A stretch of DNA of 64,000 nucleotides from Stomorhina lunata. Lineage: Eukaryota; Arthropoda; Insecta; Diptera; Rhiniidae. How positions within the stretch are numbered: the stretch's first letter is position 1; every line of letters begins with the position of its first letter. Positions 11,215-21,860 of this stretch are shown here, piece by piece. The stretch covers positions 57,165,000 to 57,228,999 of the forward strand of contig OW121740.1 of NCBI GenBank assembly GCA_933228675.1. The letters run 5' to 3'. Both the position numbers and the translations under genes were made by a program. The notes beneath the pieces were generated by a model. It searched no databases. It was not told the DNA's origin and was given only the letters and a program-made list of their open reading frames with translations.

Positions 11215-12784
11215 TGTCTGTTGAAATCACGATAACGCCTAAACGAAAGGAGCTAGCTCACTGAAACTTAGTCTTCATCTCTGAGAAAATTTTGGTATTG
11301 AAATTGGGCAAAATCGGTTCACATTTGACCATAGCTCCCGTATAACCTCGTCTAGCAGTTATAGCAGTATGATAACAAAATTTGGTATATAGAAGTTCTG
11401 CATCAGCCCTAGGCAGCGTGTAAAATTTCATCAAAATCGGTTCACATTTAGCCATAGCTACCATAGAAAAAACTTACGAAAACAGCCTAAATTTCACCTA
11501 AAATAAGTGTATTTTGCGAATAAATCTAAAAGTATAACAAATATAACCACTAAATTTGGCACAAGAAAGTCTTATGTCAATGCCAGCCAGTGTGCAAAAT
11601 TTTGTCGCAATCGGTCACCATTTGACCTAGCTCCCATATAAAAAACTTACGAAAACACAAAAATTCAAAAAGAAAAAGCGATTTATGTCCGTCTATCCAT
11701 CAGATAAAATCGTGATAGCTCATTAACTACAAAAGCTAGTAAAACTAAATTAAGTACAAGGAAGTCTTATGTCAATCTCAGCCAGTGTGCAAAATTTTGT
11801 CACAATCGGTCACCATTTCACCATAGCTCCCATATAAAAAACTTATGGAAACACAAAAATACATAAAGAAAAGGTTGTTTATGTCCACAAAATTTTACAA
11901 AAGTATTTTTTATATCTTGAAAAAGATGTGTGTTGAAAATGGACAAAATCGGTTCAAATTTAGTTTGAGCTTCCATATAACCCCGCCCCGGGAAACACAT
12001 TAATGCTGATAAATCGAATACAATTGTAATAGCTATGACGATTAAATTTAAATTAGGGAAGTTTTATGCAATTTTTGATCAGTTTATCAAATTTTATAGG
12101 AATCAGTCCATATTTGACTTTAGCTTTCATATAAAAAACACTCACGGAAACCAAAAATTTTAGCAAACGCCAGTTAAAAGCTATTAAATTAGAAACTATG
12201 ATGAAACTATATGGCCACTAAATTTTGCAAGAATAAGCTCTATATATATACCAGACAGTTACAATCGGTCAACATTTGGCTATAATTCTTATATATATAT
12301 AACATCCCCTTTTTATATCTACAATCAAAAAGATTTGGTGGTACATTCATTATATTAAGATTGCACCTATGAAATTAGATAGGCATCAATCAATGTTCAG
12401 CCCAGACTTTTAATATGATGAATGCATTAGGAACTCCTAACGAAATATATGGACCTGCCGTATTACTATTGACGTGTTTAGCCTAACTACATATTAAGCA
12501 CAACGAAAAGTATTTAACAACTTATTAATGTAAAACTATACCCGGTTATGAGACCGAATTTTGATCAAAGTAAATACTGGGGAAACCACTAAAATATTTT
12601 AAATGTTGAACTATAAAGCTACGGCAACCTAATTTAGTCCAAAGGTTTTACCAACAATACCAAATAGCTTAGCGATTTTTTCAGTTTTGGTCCAGATTTT
12701 GAATTAGCTGCACCCTGTTTCTGAATTTAACACAACTTGATGGTGGGTATATAAGATTCGGCACAGCCGAATATAACACTCTTG
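11048..12784 (-). mobile_element. DINE-1/mini-me-type (Helentron-like) element, long subfamily
   Basis: Read on the minus strand it starts CAAGAGTGTTATATTCGGCT with a palindromic ATTCGGC/GCCGAAT hairpin, and ends at GGGTAT. It contains a GTCT/GTCC tract (11,178-11,222) beside GATTGAGCGATGTCC, and repeated ATTTGACCATAGCTCCC segments (near 11,325, 11,445, 11,625, 11,815). Flanks are T on both sides with no target duplication, as expected for T^T insertion. A truncated relative is at 24,999-25,329, and the right half of 58,337-60,965 is similar. No protein. Confidence 0.75.
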
Positions 12785-13855
12785 TTTTCAAAAAATAATT
12801 ATTTGCAAATGATCCCGATCTCGGTATCAAAAACTAGTTTTAACTAACTTTCTAACCGAGTATGGAACTCAGAATCTACAGACCCTATTTAATTTGTTTT
12901 ACTTTTTTTTCGTTTTTGGTACACATCTGCGATATTCAATCCCAGGTCAGCCAGAATGTCGTGAAAAACCTGAGACAATCTTGTCACAAATCAGTAGCAC
13001 TTATACTATTTAGATTATTTTTAAGAAATTTTTATATCATAGGTTTGATCCAATTTGAACCAGTTCCGATTCCAATAAATGCAAATTTCTTTATTATAAT
13101 GAAAGATTAAAATTTTGTATAAATTTTGTATTTTATTTAATGGGTTTCTGAAAGCTTCTTGTTATTTTTTATGAACAAAAACTTTTTGACTTTTTAAGCT
13201 TTTTGGTTTAGTTGTGGTCAAAAATTAAAAAGCGGCAGAGTCAGCCTAACCGCTAATTTAAAGAAAAACAAACGCAAGAACAGATCAAAATAAGAACCAG
13301 AAAACCATGCCTTTTTCCATTTCATAAATAAAATTAACTAAATATACAATTTTAACGCACAAAAGAAAAATATTTTTTTTGTGGTTTTTAGAACAAAAAC
13401 TTAAGCAAAACGAATAATAAAAAAATAATGAGTAAATAAAATAAAAACTAAACAGCTTAAAGTACTTTTTTGAGTTACTGTAGTCCAACGGATAAAATGC
13501 TAAGGCCTGATCTTTTGATCCCTCTTTATGGTTTGTGCATTGGCTTTCGAAAAAGTTTTAATACTCTCAAACCTGCCTTATATAATATAATACTATTCAT
13601 AGAGAGATTTTAAGTATCGCTTGATTTTTAAAGACCTTTCGATAAGAAAATACATAAAATTTAATGAAATGTATTCAATTTTTATTTAAGTTGATTTAAT
13701 AATCTTTATAATTTAATGTCTAAAGATGATTTCATGTAAAAGTTGATCGCAGCTACACCTTAAATGGTTTATATGCTTGGACCAAAGTAAAATCTATTTT
13801 GTTACATGGCTGAAAAATTTGAAACATGGCACCACGTGATACACAATGCATTCAA
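12785..13855. other. no recognisable feature
   Basis: AT-rich unique-looking DNA. The open frames at 12,862-13,110 and 13,285-13,488 carry no motif and are biased only by A/T richness. Confidence 0.5.
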
Positions 13856-14016
13856 GGGGCTGTTCACATATTACGTAACGCTCTTAGGGGGGAGGGGGTA
13901 TGACTTTTGTTACGGTGGATGAAATTTGTATGCGTATTTCTATTAAAATGTGTTACACAGGGGAGGGGGAGGTAAAAATCTGCGAAAATAGCGTTACGTA
14001 ATATGTGAACAGCCCC
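13856..14016. mobile_element. 161-bp MITE, GGGGCTGTTCACATATTACG termini
   Basis: The first and last ~27 bp are perfect inverted repeats (GGGGCTGTTCACATATTACG extending to GTAACGCT). The interior is G-rich on one strand (GGGGGGAGGGGG; GGGGAGGGGGAGG) and non-coding. Flanking CAA on both sides (13,853-13,855 and 14,017-14,019) could be a 3-bp target duplication, though the G/C run makes the junction uncertain. Confidence 0.8.
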
Positions 14017-14038
14017 CAAGTATTTGTCAATAGAACTT

Positions 14039-15329
14039 CCCAGCAAAACTTTGGTAATGGCAAGTACTCTGATAACTGGTTACCTTGTAACGACTACAAC
14101 GTACCACCCGAATAAATAATAAGTTATTACAGAAGTACTTATTTGTAATTAAGATGATAATTTAAACTGAATGGCCCCGGTTCAAATCCCACCAAGGGCA
14201 ACAATTTTTTTTAGTTTTTTTTTTATTAAAAGAGTCTTTTTAAATGATTTTTGAATTTTAAGAACTTAAATATTATCTTCTGTAAAAAAAATTTGTAAAA
14301 CTAACTCACGTTAATGAAAAAATACCATCATGAGTAAATTTTGATTATCTAGGGGATGTTGAATACCAAACACGATTCTAATTGGTCTTAACTTATCTGG
14401 GTTATTCTTAATCTCAACTGTGGACACACACCTCCTCATGGTATCACCCTGGGAGGTAGTTTAACACCCATTAATATTGTGAGTTAACATGTTCCTAGAG
14501 TTGTCCCATAAGATCGATAAAAATGGGTTAGGATTACGGGCTAGTAACCCTCACTTGAAAAAAAAAATACAATGAAGAGGATAAAATTAGAATTGAAATG
14601 TCCCACTACCTAATGTTAGAGGAGGATGTCCGAAACTTCGATAGAAAGACCAAGTAGAGGAACATTTTTCAAAGTTTGGCCTATAAAACTGGAGAATATT
14701 CGCACAAGATCGAAATCCATGGAATTCTAAGATATGCTCGGACTTTGACATTAACAGGTTGTAACATTTAAGTAAGTAAGAGTCAATCTTATGTAAAAAC
14801 TTATACAAAAAAGAAGATTTAAATTGTTCAAGTTTTAAAATAATTTTAAAAAAGTTTTAAAATAATTACAAAAAATCGTATAAAAATATTTTTCCAAAAA
14901 TTACAACAAAGCAAAAAAAAAGCAGGGAAAAACAAAGTTATTTTCACATGATTTTGGATCTAAAAATAAAAATTGTTTATATTAATTATAAGCTGCTAAG
15001 TTTTCAACATATGAAGTAGCTCAGTGGAAGAGTCTCTGCCTAGCAGTCGGAGGGTCTGGGTTCGAGCCCCCATGGGATCATAAAAATAAATTTGTATTTC
15101 GTTTAAAAATATACGTTTTTAATAAAACCACAACAAAAAAGTTGTTGCTGTTGTTGTTGTTGCTTTCAAATTTCTTACCCAAGTCATTACTTTTCTGCAA
15201 TTGGTAAGTAATTGCCTCCATTGACATCCCCATGTTAATGTAATGACTTAAACAGCGAATGAGTAAGTAGTTCGTGTTCAATAGTTTAACTGTTTAACTC
15301 ATTATTTGGTAATGAAAAGTTTTACTGGG
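14039..15329. mobile_element. CCCAG/CTGGG-ended element, copy A
   Basis: Terminal inverted repeats: CCCAGCAAAACTTTGGTAAT on the left, and the complement of CCCAGTAAAACTTTTCATTA on the right. A nearly identical copy lies at 40,628-41,935, and decayed pieces at 21,775-21,860, 62,690-62,790 and 63,200-63,536. No protein is encoded. It carries a tRNA-like segment (15,013-15,080) and a second promoter-like B box, GGTTCAAATCCC, near 14,181. CAATAGAACT occurs 1 nt outside the left end (14,028-14,037) and 3 nt outside the right end (15,333-15,342), possibly a long target duplication. Superfamily unknown. Confidence 0.75.
15013..15080 (+). other. tRNA-like segment inside the CCCAG element (copy A)
   Basis: GAAGTAGCTCAGTGGAAGAG matches a tRNA D-arm/A box and GGGTTCGAGCCCC matches a T-arm/B box, about 35 nt apart. 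The middle, CTCTGCCTAGCAGTCGGAG, can form an anticodon-like stem with AGC in the loop. Only about three T-stem pairs form and the acceptor stem is poor, so this is a tRNA-derived relic with plausible Pol III boxes, not a working tRNA gene. It recurs at 41,619-41,686 and, diverged, at 63,399-63,465. Confidence 0.55.
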
Positions 15330-15639
15330 TTGCAATAGAACTGTCGACTATGCGAAATAAGTAGAATGAAGTCAAGAATGAAGCAGACTATCAACATTTT
15401 TGGAATCCATCGAGTGTAGGAGAGGGCGAAAGTGCTTATGGGCGGCAGAAGAGTATATAATACTATTGATCCATAAGAGCAATGTGTCACACCGTCACAC
15501 TGCTCTATCGATACTATTTTGAAATAGGATTAAAGAAATTAGGAAAGTTGTTTTTTAAATACGGACTTTCTAGAGCTTATTCCTCCGTGTTCGATAGGCC
15601 TAGGCCGATTAGCTGAACACTTAGTATGTAGTGAAGAAG

Positions 15640-15790
15640 TTTTCCCTGCCAGTTGCAATATAGGAAAGTTCAAATCAAACGTCCATTAAAACTACTTCGT
15701 GTATCCCTACTCTCACAACCTATTTTCCTAGTGCATTGCATAAGTAAGGGTCATAACCTAAGTGCTGGTCCTAAATTAAAAATACTTTGA
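15640..15790 (+). pseudogene. non-LTR retrotransposon 3'-end fragment
   Basis: The frame reads FPASCNIGKFKSNVH, then NYFVYPYSHNLFS, matching SNYDIQRFKSNIHKHYSLYP PSHNLF at about 5,670-5,760. The non-coding tail also matches (GGTCATAACCTAAGTGCTGG versus GGTCATCCCCTGAGTGTTGG). It is a 5'-truncated copy of the same family. Confidence 0.65.
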
Positions 15791-17341
15791 AGCTGTTCAA
15801 GAGTCACACCCCTCAATTTGGCCTTTGTTTTTCGAGTTATGTGACGTCTTGTTGGAACAACATATCGGGCAATTTCATATCAGCCAGATTTTGTGGTCAT
15901 CGCACGGTAGCGCTCGTCATTCAATGTAACATTTCTGCCTTAGTAGTAATTTTTGTTCTATGATGCCCATAATTCATAAAAAAAGAAGATCTTTTAATAC
16001 TTCTGACTTCTCTTCTGAATCTGAACATGTTTGATATTAACATGTTACACGATAACAGTTGAATTGCCAAAAAGACAGTTTCAATAAAAGTCTATAGTCT
16101 TATAGCTCTTGTAAGGGGCCTTATAAAAGTCTAAAAGTAAAAGCTAGAAGATATGAATAAGTATAAAATACAAGGATGAGTTCTTGCATTTGTACAGGCG
16201 CCTAGACCTCATCATGATCCCTTTGAGCGTTTGTAACAGTTTTGTTTAGATGTTGTTGTTATTTATGTTATGTCGTTACTTTTAAGGAAGAGCAAAGGAA
16301 GTGAAAAGACAGTCAGTCAGTCTGTGTGTCAGCATTGCACTTACTTGTATCCGTATCTTCACTAGAAAGTATTTTGCTTGTAATAGTTAAGAATGATGAT
16401 GATCAAGAGGAAGATGATGTTGCAAAGAAGGAGGAGGGAATGTATGATTTCAATGAAATGCACTTTAGGATGCACCTTAGTTTTGTTTTTTTTTTTCAAG
16501 TGATTGTTGTTGTTGCACTTTTATGTTCATGTATTTTTGATTATGGTTTTTGTTGTTGTTTGTTAATGTTTGTTGTTTAGTGTTTTGTTGTAGTTTATGA
16601 ATCAGCCAAAGATATGAACACACAAAAAGTCATGTAATGTTTTAGGATTTCTCTTGTTCCTCTTTTCATGACGACGATGATGAGGATGATTATGAAGATG
16701 ATTCTTGATGTTTGTGGCCATTACTCGCATTGCCAAAGTTTACGGTTTACTAAAAAGGTTAAGCCTTCTTGTAACATAATCATCTGGCTAGAGACAAAAC
16801 TGCGACAGATAAACATTCAGGAAGACCTAGAGACGAACTATTAGTTATACGAGAAAAAAAAAAAAAGAAATCAGTGGAAATTTACATAAAGACAGATTTA
16901 GTGTATATATAAATATATTTGACGATCCAGATAATGTTTTGTATGTCTGTAATAGACAATTCTTGTACATAAGTTAAGAAAAATCTTTGACAAATTCAAA
17001 GAATCCTCAACAATCTTAAATAGATTCAATTTAAATTCATTGAGTAAAGTACATAAAAATTATGTAAAACATGCTATTGTTTATTTGTTGGATCATTATT
17101 AAAAATGTATTAAATCTTGCTAGTTTTTTGGATCACCCCAACGCTTTGGGGGTGATCTAAGAAACAAGCAAGATCGTTGCAACGATTCACAGCAACTTTA
17201 GGTACCTGTTTCTTAAATGAATCTTGTTTCTCGTAACAAAAGATTTGTGAGGATTATATCAAACCAAGTATGTATTTACAGTGCCCGATAGACTTTAATA
17301 GATCTAAACAGAAAAAATTAAGAAAAAGAGAAAAATGGTTG
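15791..17341. other. no gene; low-complexity patches and one hairpin
   Basis: 16,240-16,740 is rich in TTG/GATGAT triplets (GTTGTTGTTGC; GACGACGATGATGAGG). Its open frame at 16,326-16,580 is a product of that bias. At 17,132-17,158 a hairpin GATCACCCC-(loop)-GGGGTGATC stands out. Nothing else is recognised. Confidence 0.5.
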
Positions 17342-18062
17342 ACCGAGCCCAGCTCAAAGTTTTATGATAAGCATTTCGAGGCAAATTTTAACTTCTTATA
17401 TTTTGTATTTTATATACTTGTATCGCAAATTAACAAATTAACTTTTTGTTTCTAAGTTAATTTGTTCAAAAGTAAAAAAGTACCAAAATATTTTTTACAC
17501 ATAATTGGTTCTTCTTGTTCTCTTTTCCAATAAGTACCAACTACTCGCCTTTCAATTTTTTAGCTTATCAAAACGCAATTTAAATTTTGTTTCCATACCT
17601 ATTACTTTAAAAGTTATAACGTTGTCAATTTTTCCCCCTTTTTTCAAAAAAGGTACTTATTTGGTACCAATTGAATTCGGTACATTTTATTAAAACACAG
17701 TTTACATATTCTTTCTATTCATTTTACTTTATGATATGTTAAGTTATCATTTTATCCTTTTTACCTATTTTGACCCTCGAAATTAAAAAAGTACCAAAAA
17801 CGTGTTCAATATTTTTTACATCTATTGACTGCAATACAAAGTTTCCATCTATATTCTTTGGTTCAAAAGATAAGAGTTGGTTAATATTCACTCATAGTTT
17901 CAAAAAAGTACCAAACACCTGTCCGCTTATTTTCATAGCTGTTCAAAAGATAATTGTTTCTATACGTATTACTTTAGGACATATAACATTTGCGATTTTT
18001 TCCCCTTTTTACCCCCCTAGAGGCAAAATTTCCCACCGTTCTTTGCTTCGGTCTTTCCATAT
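17342..18062 (-). mobile_element. Helitron-like element, copy 3, truncated and deleted
   Basis: Begins ACCGAGCCCAGCTCAAAG, the hairpin end of the family (stem kept as GAGC/GCTC), and follows the reversed copy at 30,740-32,352 through repeated AAAAAAGTACCAAA and TTTTTCCCCTTTTTACCC blocks. The 132-bp array and the (TA)n end are missing; similarity fades near 18,062. Confidence 0.65.
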
Positions 18063-18735
18063 AAGTGATATAGAGACTTAAGTGCTAAGTGATGCGATTC
18101 GTTTTTCGGCACATTTCAGATAGGCGTCAAAGCGATTCTTGCTTTCTAAATTTTTTATTCGTGGTTACCCTGTGTTTACACAGGATAAATCATTGGGCGT
18201 CAAAGTAGCACATTCAATTATTGTCCAGTATGATTGATTTTTCATTTTGGAATGAGCTTGAAGAAAGGAAGAAAGACATGCTTACTTTACTATAATATCT
18301 ATTACGTTTTAAGTTATTTTATTTCAAAAATTAAAAAAATCATTTTTCTCTTCGACTTTTTTTAGTTTTTGACCCATTATGCATTCGATATTACACCCTT
18401 AATCATTTTTAAAAACACTGACATGCAGCCAACAGTTCGGCAATGAAAACCGTTTTTAAATATCTTAAAACGTTTAGTGTTGAGAAGTTTCCAAAACCAA
18501 ATATCCAAATATATATTTCTTTGAACCCCCTTTATAGCACTTTTGTCTTAGTCGCCAACAAAGCAACAACAAAAGTGTGGGATATAAAGAAATTATAAAA
18601 CTGAAAAATGTTTGTGTGTTTCTGTTCGGATGATAATCTTAGCTTTATGTTGATATTTGTTGGACACAATAATAATAATTCGTATTTATTCAGTCCCTCA
18701 AATTATACATAATGTGAGGTTTTCGCTCTGTCTAG
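18063..18735. other. no recognisable feature upstream of the ribozyme
   Basis: AT-rich, no ORF. If the hammerhead at 18,741 belongs to a retroelement terminal repeat, this stretch may be part of it, but no coding domain is visible to test that. Confidence 0.4.
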
Positions 18736-18740
18736 AATTA

Positions 18741-18803
18741 GGGATAATCCTCCTGATGAGATGGTCTAACAAACCATCGAAACGCGTCGAGGAAAGGTTT
18801 CCC
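18741..18803 (+). ncRNA. hammerhead ribozyme, type I with minimal stem III
   Basis: All conserved core parts are present in order. CUGAUGA is at 18,753-18,759. Stem II is GATGGT/ACCATC (18,760-18,765 with 18,773-18,778) closing the 7-nt loop CTAACAA. GAAA is at 18,779-18,782. A minimal stem III is A82-U87 and C83-G86 with a 2-nt loop. The cleavage triplet GTC ends at 18,788. Stem I pairs 18,748-18,752 (TCCTC) with 18,789-18,793 (GAGGA), then after an internal loop GGGA (18,741-18,744) pairs with TCCC (18,800-18,803). Short-stem-III type I hammerheads are known from Penelope-like elements and retrozymes. No RT or GIY-YIG domain is seen nearby, so the host element is unidentified. Confidence 0.85.
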
Positions 18804-18945
18804 CACCAACATTTTTTGGTTTTATCAAAAAACTATTTATTACAATAATAAATAATTGTAATAAATTTTAACCAAATATTTTTCGCTGATCGAAAAAAGT
18901 GTATTTTTTTCAAAAAGATGTATCAATTTTTTCAGAAAATCATAT

Positions 18946-19006
18946 TTTATAAAAAATGCCAAATTTCTATACACCATAATGTATAAAAATTTGGCATTTT
19001 TATAAA
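18946..19006. repeat. long hairpin, ~25-bp arms
   Basis: TTTATAAAAAATGCCAAATT and its near-perfect complement AATTTGGCATTTTTATAAA surround a short centre, with TATACA/TGTATA as the inner stem. One mismatch is visible. It could be a small inverted-repeat element or an intramolecular palindrome; no target duplication is clear. Confidence 0.6.
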
Positions 19007-19160
19007 CAGAGTAACCATAAATCCAAAATATAGAAAGCTTGGGTCCTCCTTCTCTCACACATGTTGATGCAATCACACTTACAGTTTAGAAGATACAGAT
19101 TTATTACCAAACCACTGTGCACCGTGTAATTGCACAGATAATAACAATATATTATAAATA

Positions 19161-19743
19161 AAGGGTGTCCCAACCAGAACGCAATTTTTAAATTTTAAAT
19201 AAAATACAGATATTTAAAAAAAAATCATGAAACATTATTATATCGTAAAGTAGACAGAATGAGGTTACGTATAGAACAAGATATCGTGTTGGTTAATTGA
19301 GTATTGGAGAGACGACATGAAAATGCTAATTTTGCCGATACAATCATCTGTACTACAGATTCTGTAGTGACGAGGCCCATTTCCATCTTGAAGACTCGCC
19401 AATAGGCAGAATTGTCGCATTTAGGGTGAGGAAAATCCTCGGGTGATTCACGAGAAGCAAATGCATCCTCAACGTGTCACTGTGTCTTTTGGTTTTTGGG
19501 CTGAAGGAATCACTGGACCTTTGAAAATGAGGGCCTTGAAAATGTGGCAGGTCAAGCGCAAACAGTCAATGGTGTTCGGTATCATGAAATGATAACCAGT
19601 TTTTTCTTGCCTATAATTGAAGAAATGAATGTGAAGGGCATGTGGTTTCAACAAGATTGTGTCACATGTCATACAGGTGACAGAGAAACAATTCAATTGA
19701 TACATCAGTCATTTAAAAATTGCGTTCTAGTTGGGACACCCTT
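19161..19743 (+). mobile_element. mariner-type element, internally deleted
   Basis: Ends are AAGGGTGTCCCAACCAGAAC and the complement of AAGGGTGTCCCAACTAGAAC, flanked by TA (19,159-19,160; 19,744-19,745). Inside are decayed transposase pieces: SDEAHFHLED (about 19,367-19,396, first catalytic Asp), then HPQRVTV-like sequence, VNGVRYHEMITSFFLPIIEE (19,565-19,625) and MWFQQDCVTCHT (second catalytic Asp in QQD). The N-terminal DNA-binding part and the third catalytic residue are absent. It cannot mobilise itself. Confidence 0.85.
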
Positions 19744-19864
19744 TATAAGCCGATAACCAAAATTTTGTAACAAAAAAACATAAGTGTTAACATAATTCTC
19801 GTTTTCAATTTCGCTTAAGAATTCAGTTAAATAGATGATCTTAACTACTGGCATCTAACAGTTG

Positions 19865-19933
19865 GTGACACAGTGTGCTGATGAAGTCCGTAGCGGGACA
19901 GAAAATGCAGCATTCCACACTGCTAAGTGTCAC
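19865..19933 (+). ncRNA. hammerhead ribozyme fold with long stem I
   Basis: CUGAUGA is at 19,878-19,884. Stem II is GTCC/GGAC (19,886-19,889 with 19,896-19,899). GAAA is at 19,901-19,904. Stem III is AATG/CATT (19,904-19,907 with 19,911-19,914) with a 3-nt loop. The cleavage triplet TTC ends at 19,915. Stem I is a perfect 7-bp helix CAGTGTG/CACACTG (19,871-19,877 with 19,916-19,922), continued after the 5-nt bulge CTAAG by GTGACA/TGTCAC (19,865-19,870 with 19,928-19,933). The one flaw is A-A instead of G-C at the first stem II pair (19,885 and 19,900), which usually lowers activity. Likely belongs to a hammerhead-bearing retroelement. Confidence 0.75.
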
Positions 19934-19945
19934 ATAGTTTTTTCC

Positions 19946-20640
19946 AGTATTCCTAAAAATTTATTCATCTAATTTAAAAATCATAAATTAAAAAAAAAAA
20001 AAATTCATGACATGAACCTGAGCCCGACTCGAACCCACGACCATCAACAAAAAAAAAACTTGTAAATTTGTTTATTCATATTTGACCTTGCTAGTGAAGG
20101 GCTTAACCCTACTGTAGCTTTTTGTTACTGTTTAAATTTCTATATTTGTTTATCTGGATTTAAAAGTTATTTTTTTGAAATTCTATACTCCCGCAATAAA
20201 AATCGACATCCTAAGATACTCACAAAAAAAATTTGTCTTCCCAGGTCAATGGACTTATTTGTATGGAAAAAATGTGAGTTATTTTGGTTTGAGCTAAATT
20301 TGAACCAATAAAGATTTGCTTTGGAAAAAAATAATATAATGTAGGAGATAACTAAAACAGATTTCCTTAGAGTCAAAAAACTTCTTATTTTTGAAAATGG
20401 TACTTTGTTTTAAGGACGGTTTCAAAACTCACTTTTAAAATTTTCGAAAATTTTGTTAAACAAATATTAAAAATTCGAAATAAAATCTAAATAAGTTGAG
20501 GTTGATAGCTAACACCGTTTGTCATACCTGCCATTTCAAATTGTCGAATTTCGCGAAAAAGTGAATTTTTTATATATGTAATTTGGGTGGATGCACGATA
20601 TTATTTACTTGATTTTTATTTTTATAAAAGTTATACTGAA
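19946..20640. other. no gene
   Basis: AT-rich. On the minus strand near 20,010-20,050 a GGGTTCGAGTC B-box-like string occurs without an A box. No other feature. Confidence 0.45.
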
Positions 20641-20656
20641 TATTTGTATTTTTAAT

Positions 20657-20812
<156 letters not shown>

Positions 20813-20995
20813 AGAACGTCTACGAAAACTTTTTTTGATATTGGGGTCAAAGGCAAAATTCATCGGATCAAAGGTTAAAATTTGGATTTTTAATAACAAA
20901 ATTACGGAATGTTTAATGGCGAATTTTGATTAAAATAATAAAATAAATTATTTTGTAGAATAATTATTTTGTTTTATTAAAAATATATATTTTAA

Positions 20996-21135
20996 CCCTC
21001 AACAGACAAGAAAATTTTACAAATAAATCATCTCAAATTATGACCAAAAATTAAAATTTTCGACAAAAAAAATGTTGTGTCATAAAAAAATTACTTAGTA
21101 TGAAAGCCAAATTTTGCGTTGTATGCGGTAGAGGG
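20996..21135. mobile_element. possible 140-bp TTAA-flanked mini-element
   Basis: CCCTCAAC...GTAGAGGG lies between two TTAA tetranucleotides (20,992-20,995 and 21,136-21,139). The ends agree over CCCTC plus scattered bases (CCCTCAACAGAC versus CCCTCTACCGCA on the other strand). TTAA duplication and CCC starts are piggyBac habits. With only one copy and weak inverted repeats, this is tentative. Confidence 0.4.
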
Positions 21136-21139
21136 TTAA

Positions 21140-21774
21140 TTTCAGCATAAAAAAATATAGATAACAATGCAAAGCTTCTTTAACAAAAATCATTTATTCT
21201 ATTATCTTAATAACTGAGTTTTGTAACATTATTGAATGTAACATCTGTTAAGGCACCAACATGCAGCTAATATTTTTATAGTATTTTATTAAAAATTTTT
21301 TTTACATTTGAGCCTATAGTTAAGTAGAGCTCCTAACTAAAAGTCTTTCCGAAGTTTTGACATGCAGCTAAAACAACGTTTAGGAGCTAAAATTTCAAAT
21401 GTTTTCACTAAAACCTGATTCACCATTTATAAAATCGGAATCTACATCAAATCACTTTTCCAATAAGGTATATAACTCCTTAATTATAATGTCAATTACA
21501 TTAAAAATACGAAATATGTTTTATTTTTTTAACATTAATCTCTGTCGTAAAAAGATGTGAATACGGTCCTTACTTTCGAGTATTTCTATTGCCAAAACTT
21601 CGAATATTTTCCTCAAATTATTATGTTTGACATCTTCGATAAAAAAAATTATGGTATAATTCGAACCCTTTTTGGTCTTACTCTACGATTTTCCACTGTG
21701 CGACGTCCTAGCCCATATTTTTACCGTCCTTATGGGAGAACTTGCGGCACATGTTAGCTCACTAAATTAACGGG
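21140..21774. other. no recognisable feature
   Basis: No ORF with motifs; AT-rich. The 66-codon frame at 21,557 is not supported by any family signature. Confidence 0.45.
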
Positions 21775-21860
21775 TGTCAATGTAGTTCCCCGGGTGATAC
21801 CATGAAGATGTCAGTGTCCACAGTTGAGATGATGGATCCAACATCCCCACATCACCTAAT
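21775..21860 (-). mobile_element. fragment of the CCCAG/CTGGG element
   Basis: CCCCGGGTGATACCATGAAG, TGTCCACAGTTGAGATGATG and CCAACATCCCC match the reverse complement of about 14,350-14,460 and 40,940-41,060. Both element ends are missing. Confidence 0.6.

Noticed and set aside
13864..14046. Minus-strand 60-codon frame
   Set aside because: Lies across the 161-bp MITE and its palindromic ends; non-coding.
16326..16580. 84-codon frame with a hydrophobic stretch
   Set aside because: Arises from TTG/GTT-rich simple sequence; no homology, splice or start context to support a gene.
17132..17158. GATCACCCC/GGGGTGATC hairpin as a terminator or riboswitch
   Set aside because: Eukaryotic context, no adjacent gene; left as a hairpin only.
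20005..20055. Minus-strand tRNA-like GGGTTCGAGTCGGGC
   Set aside because: Only a B-box-like string; no A box or cloverleaf could be found.
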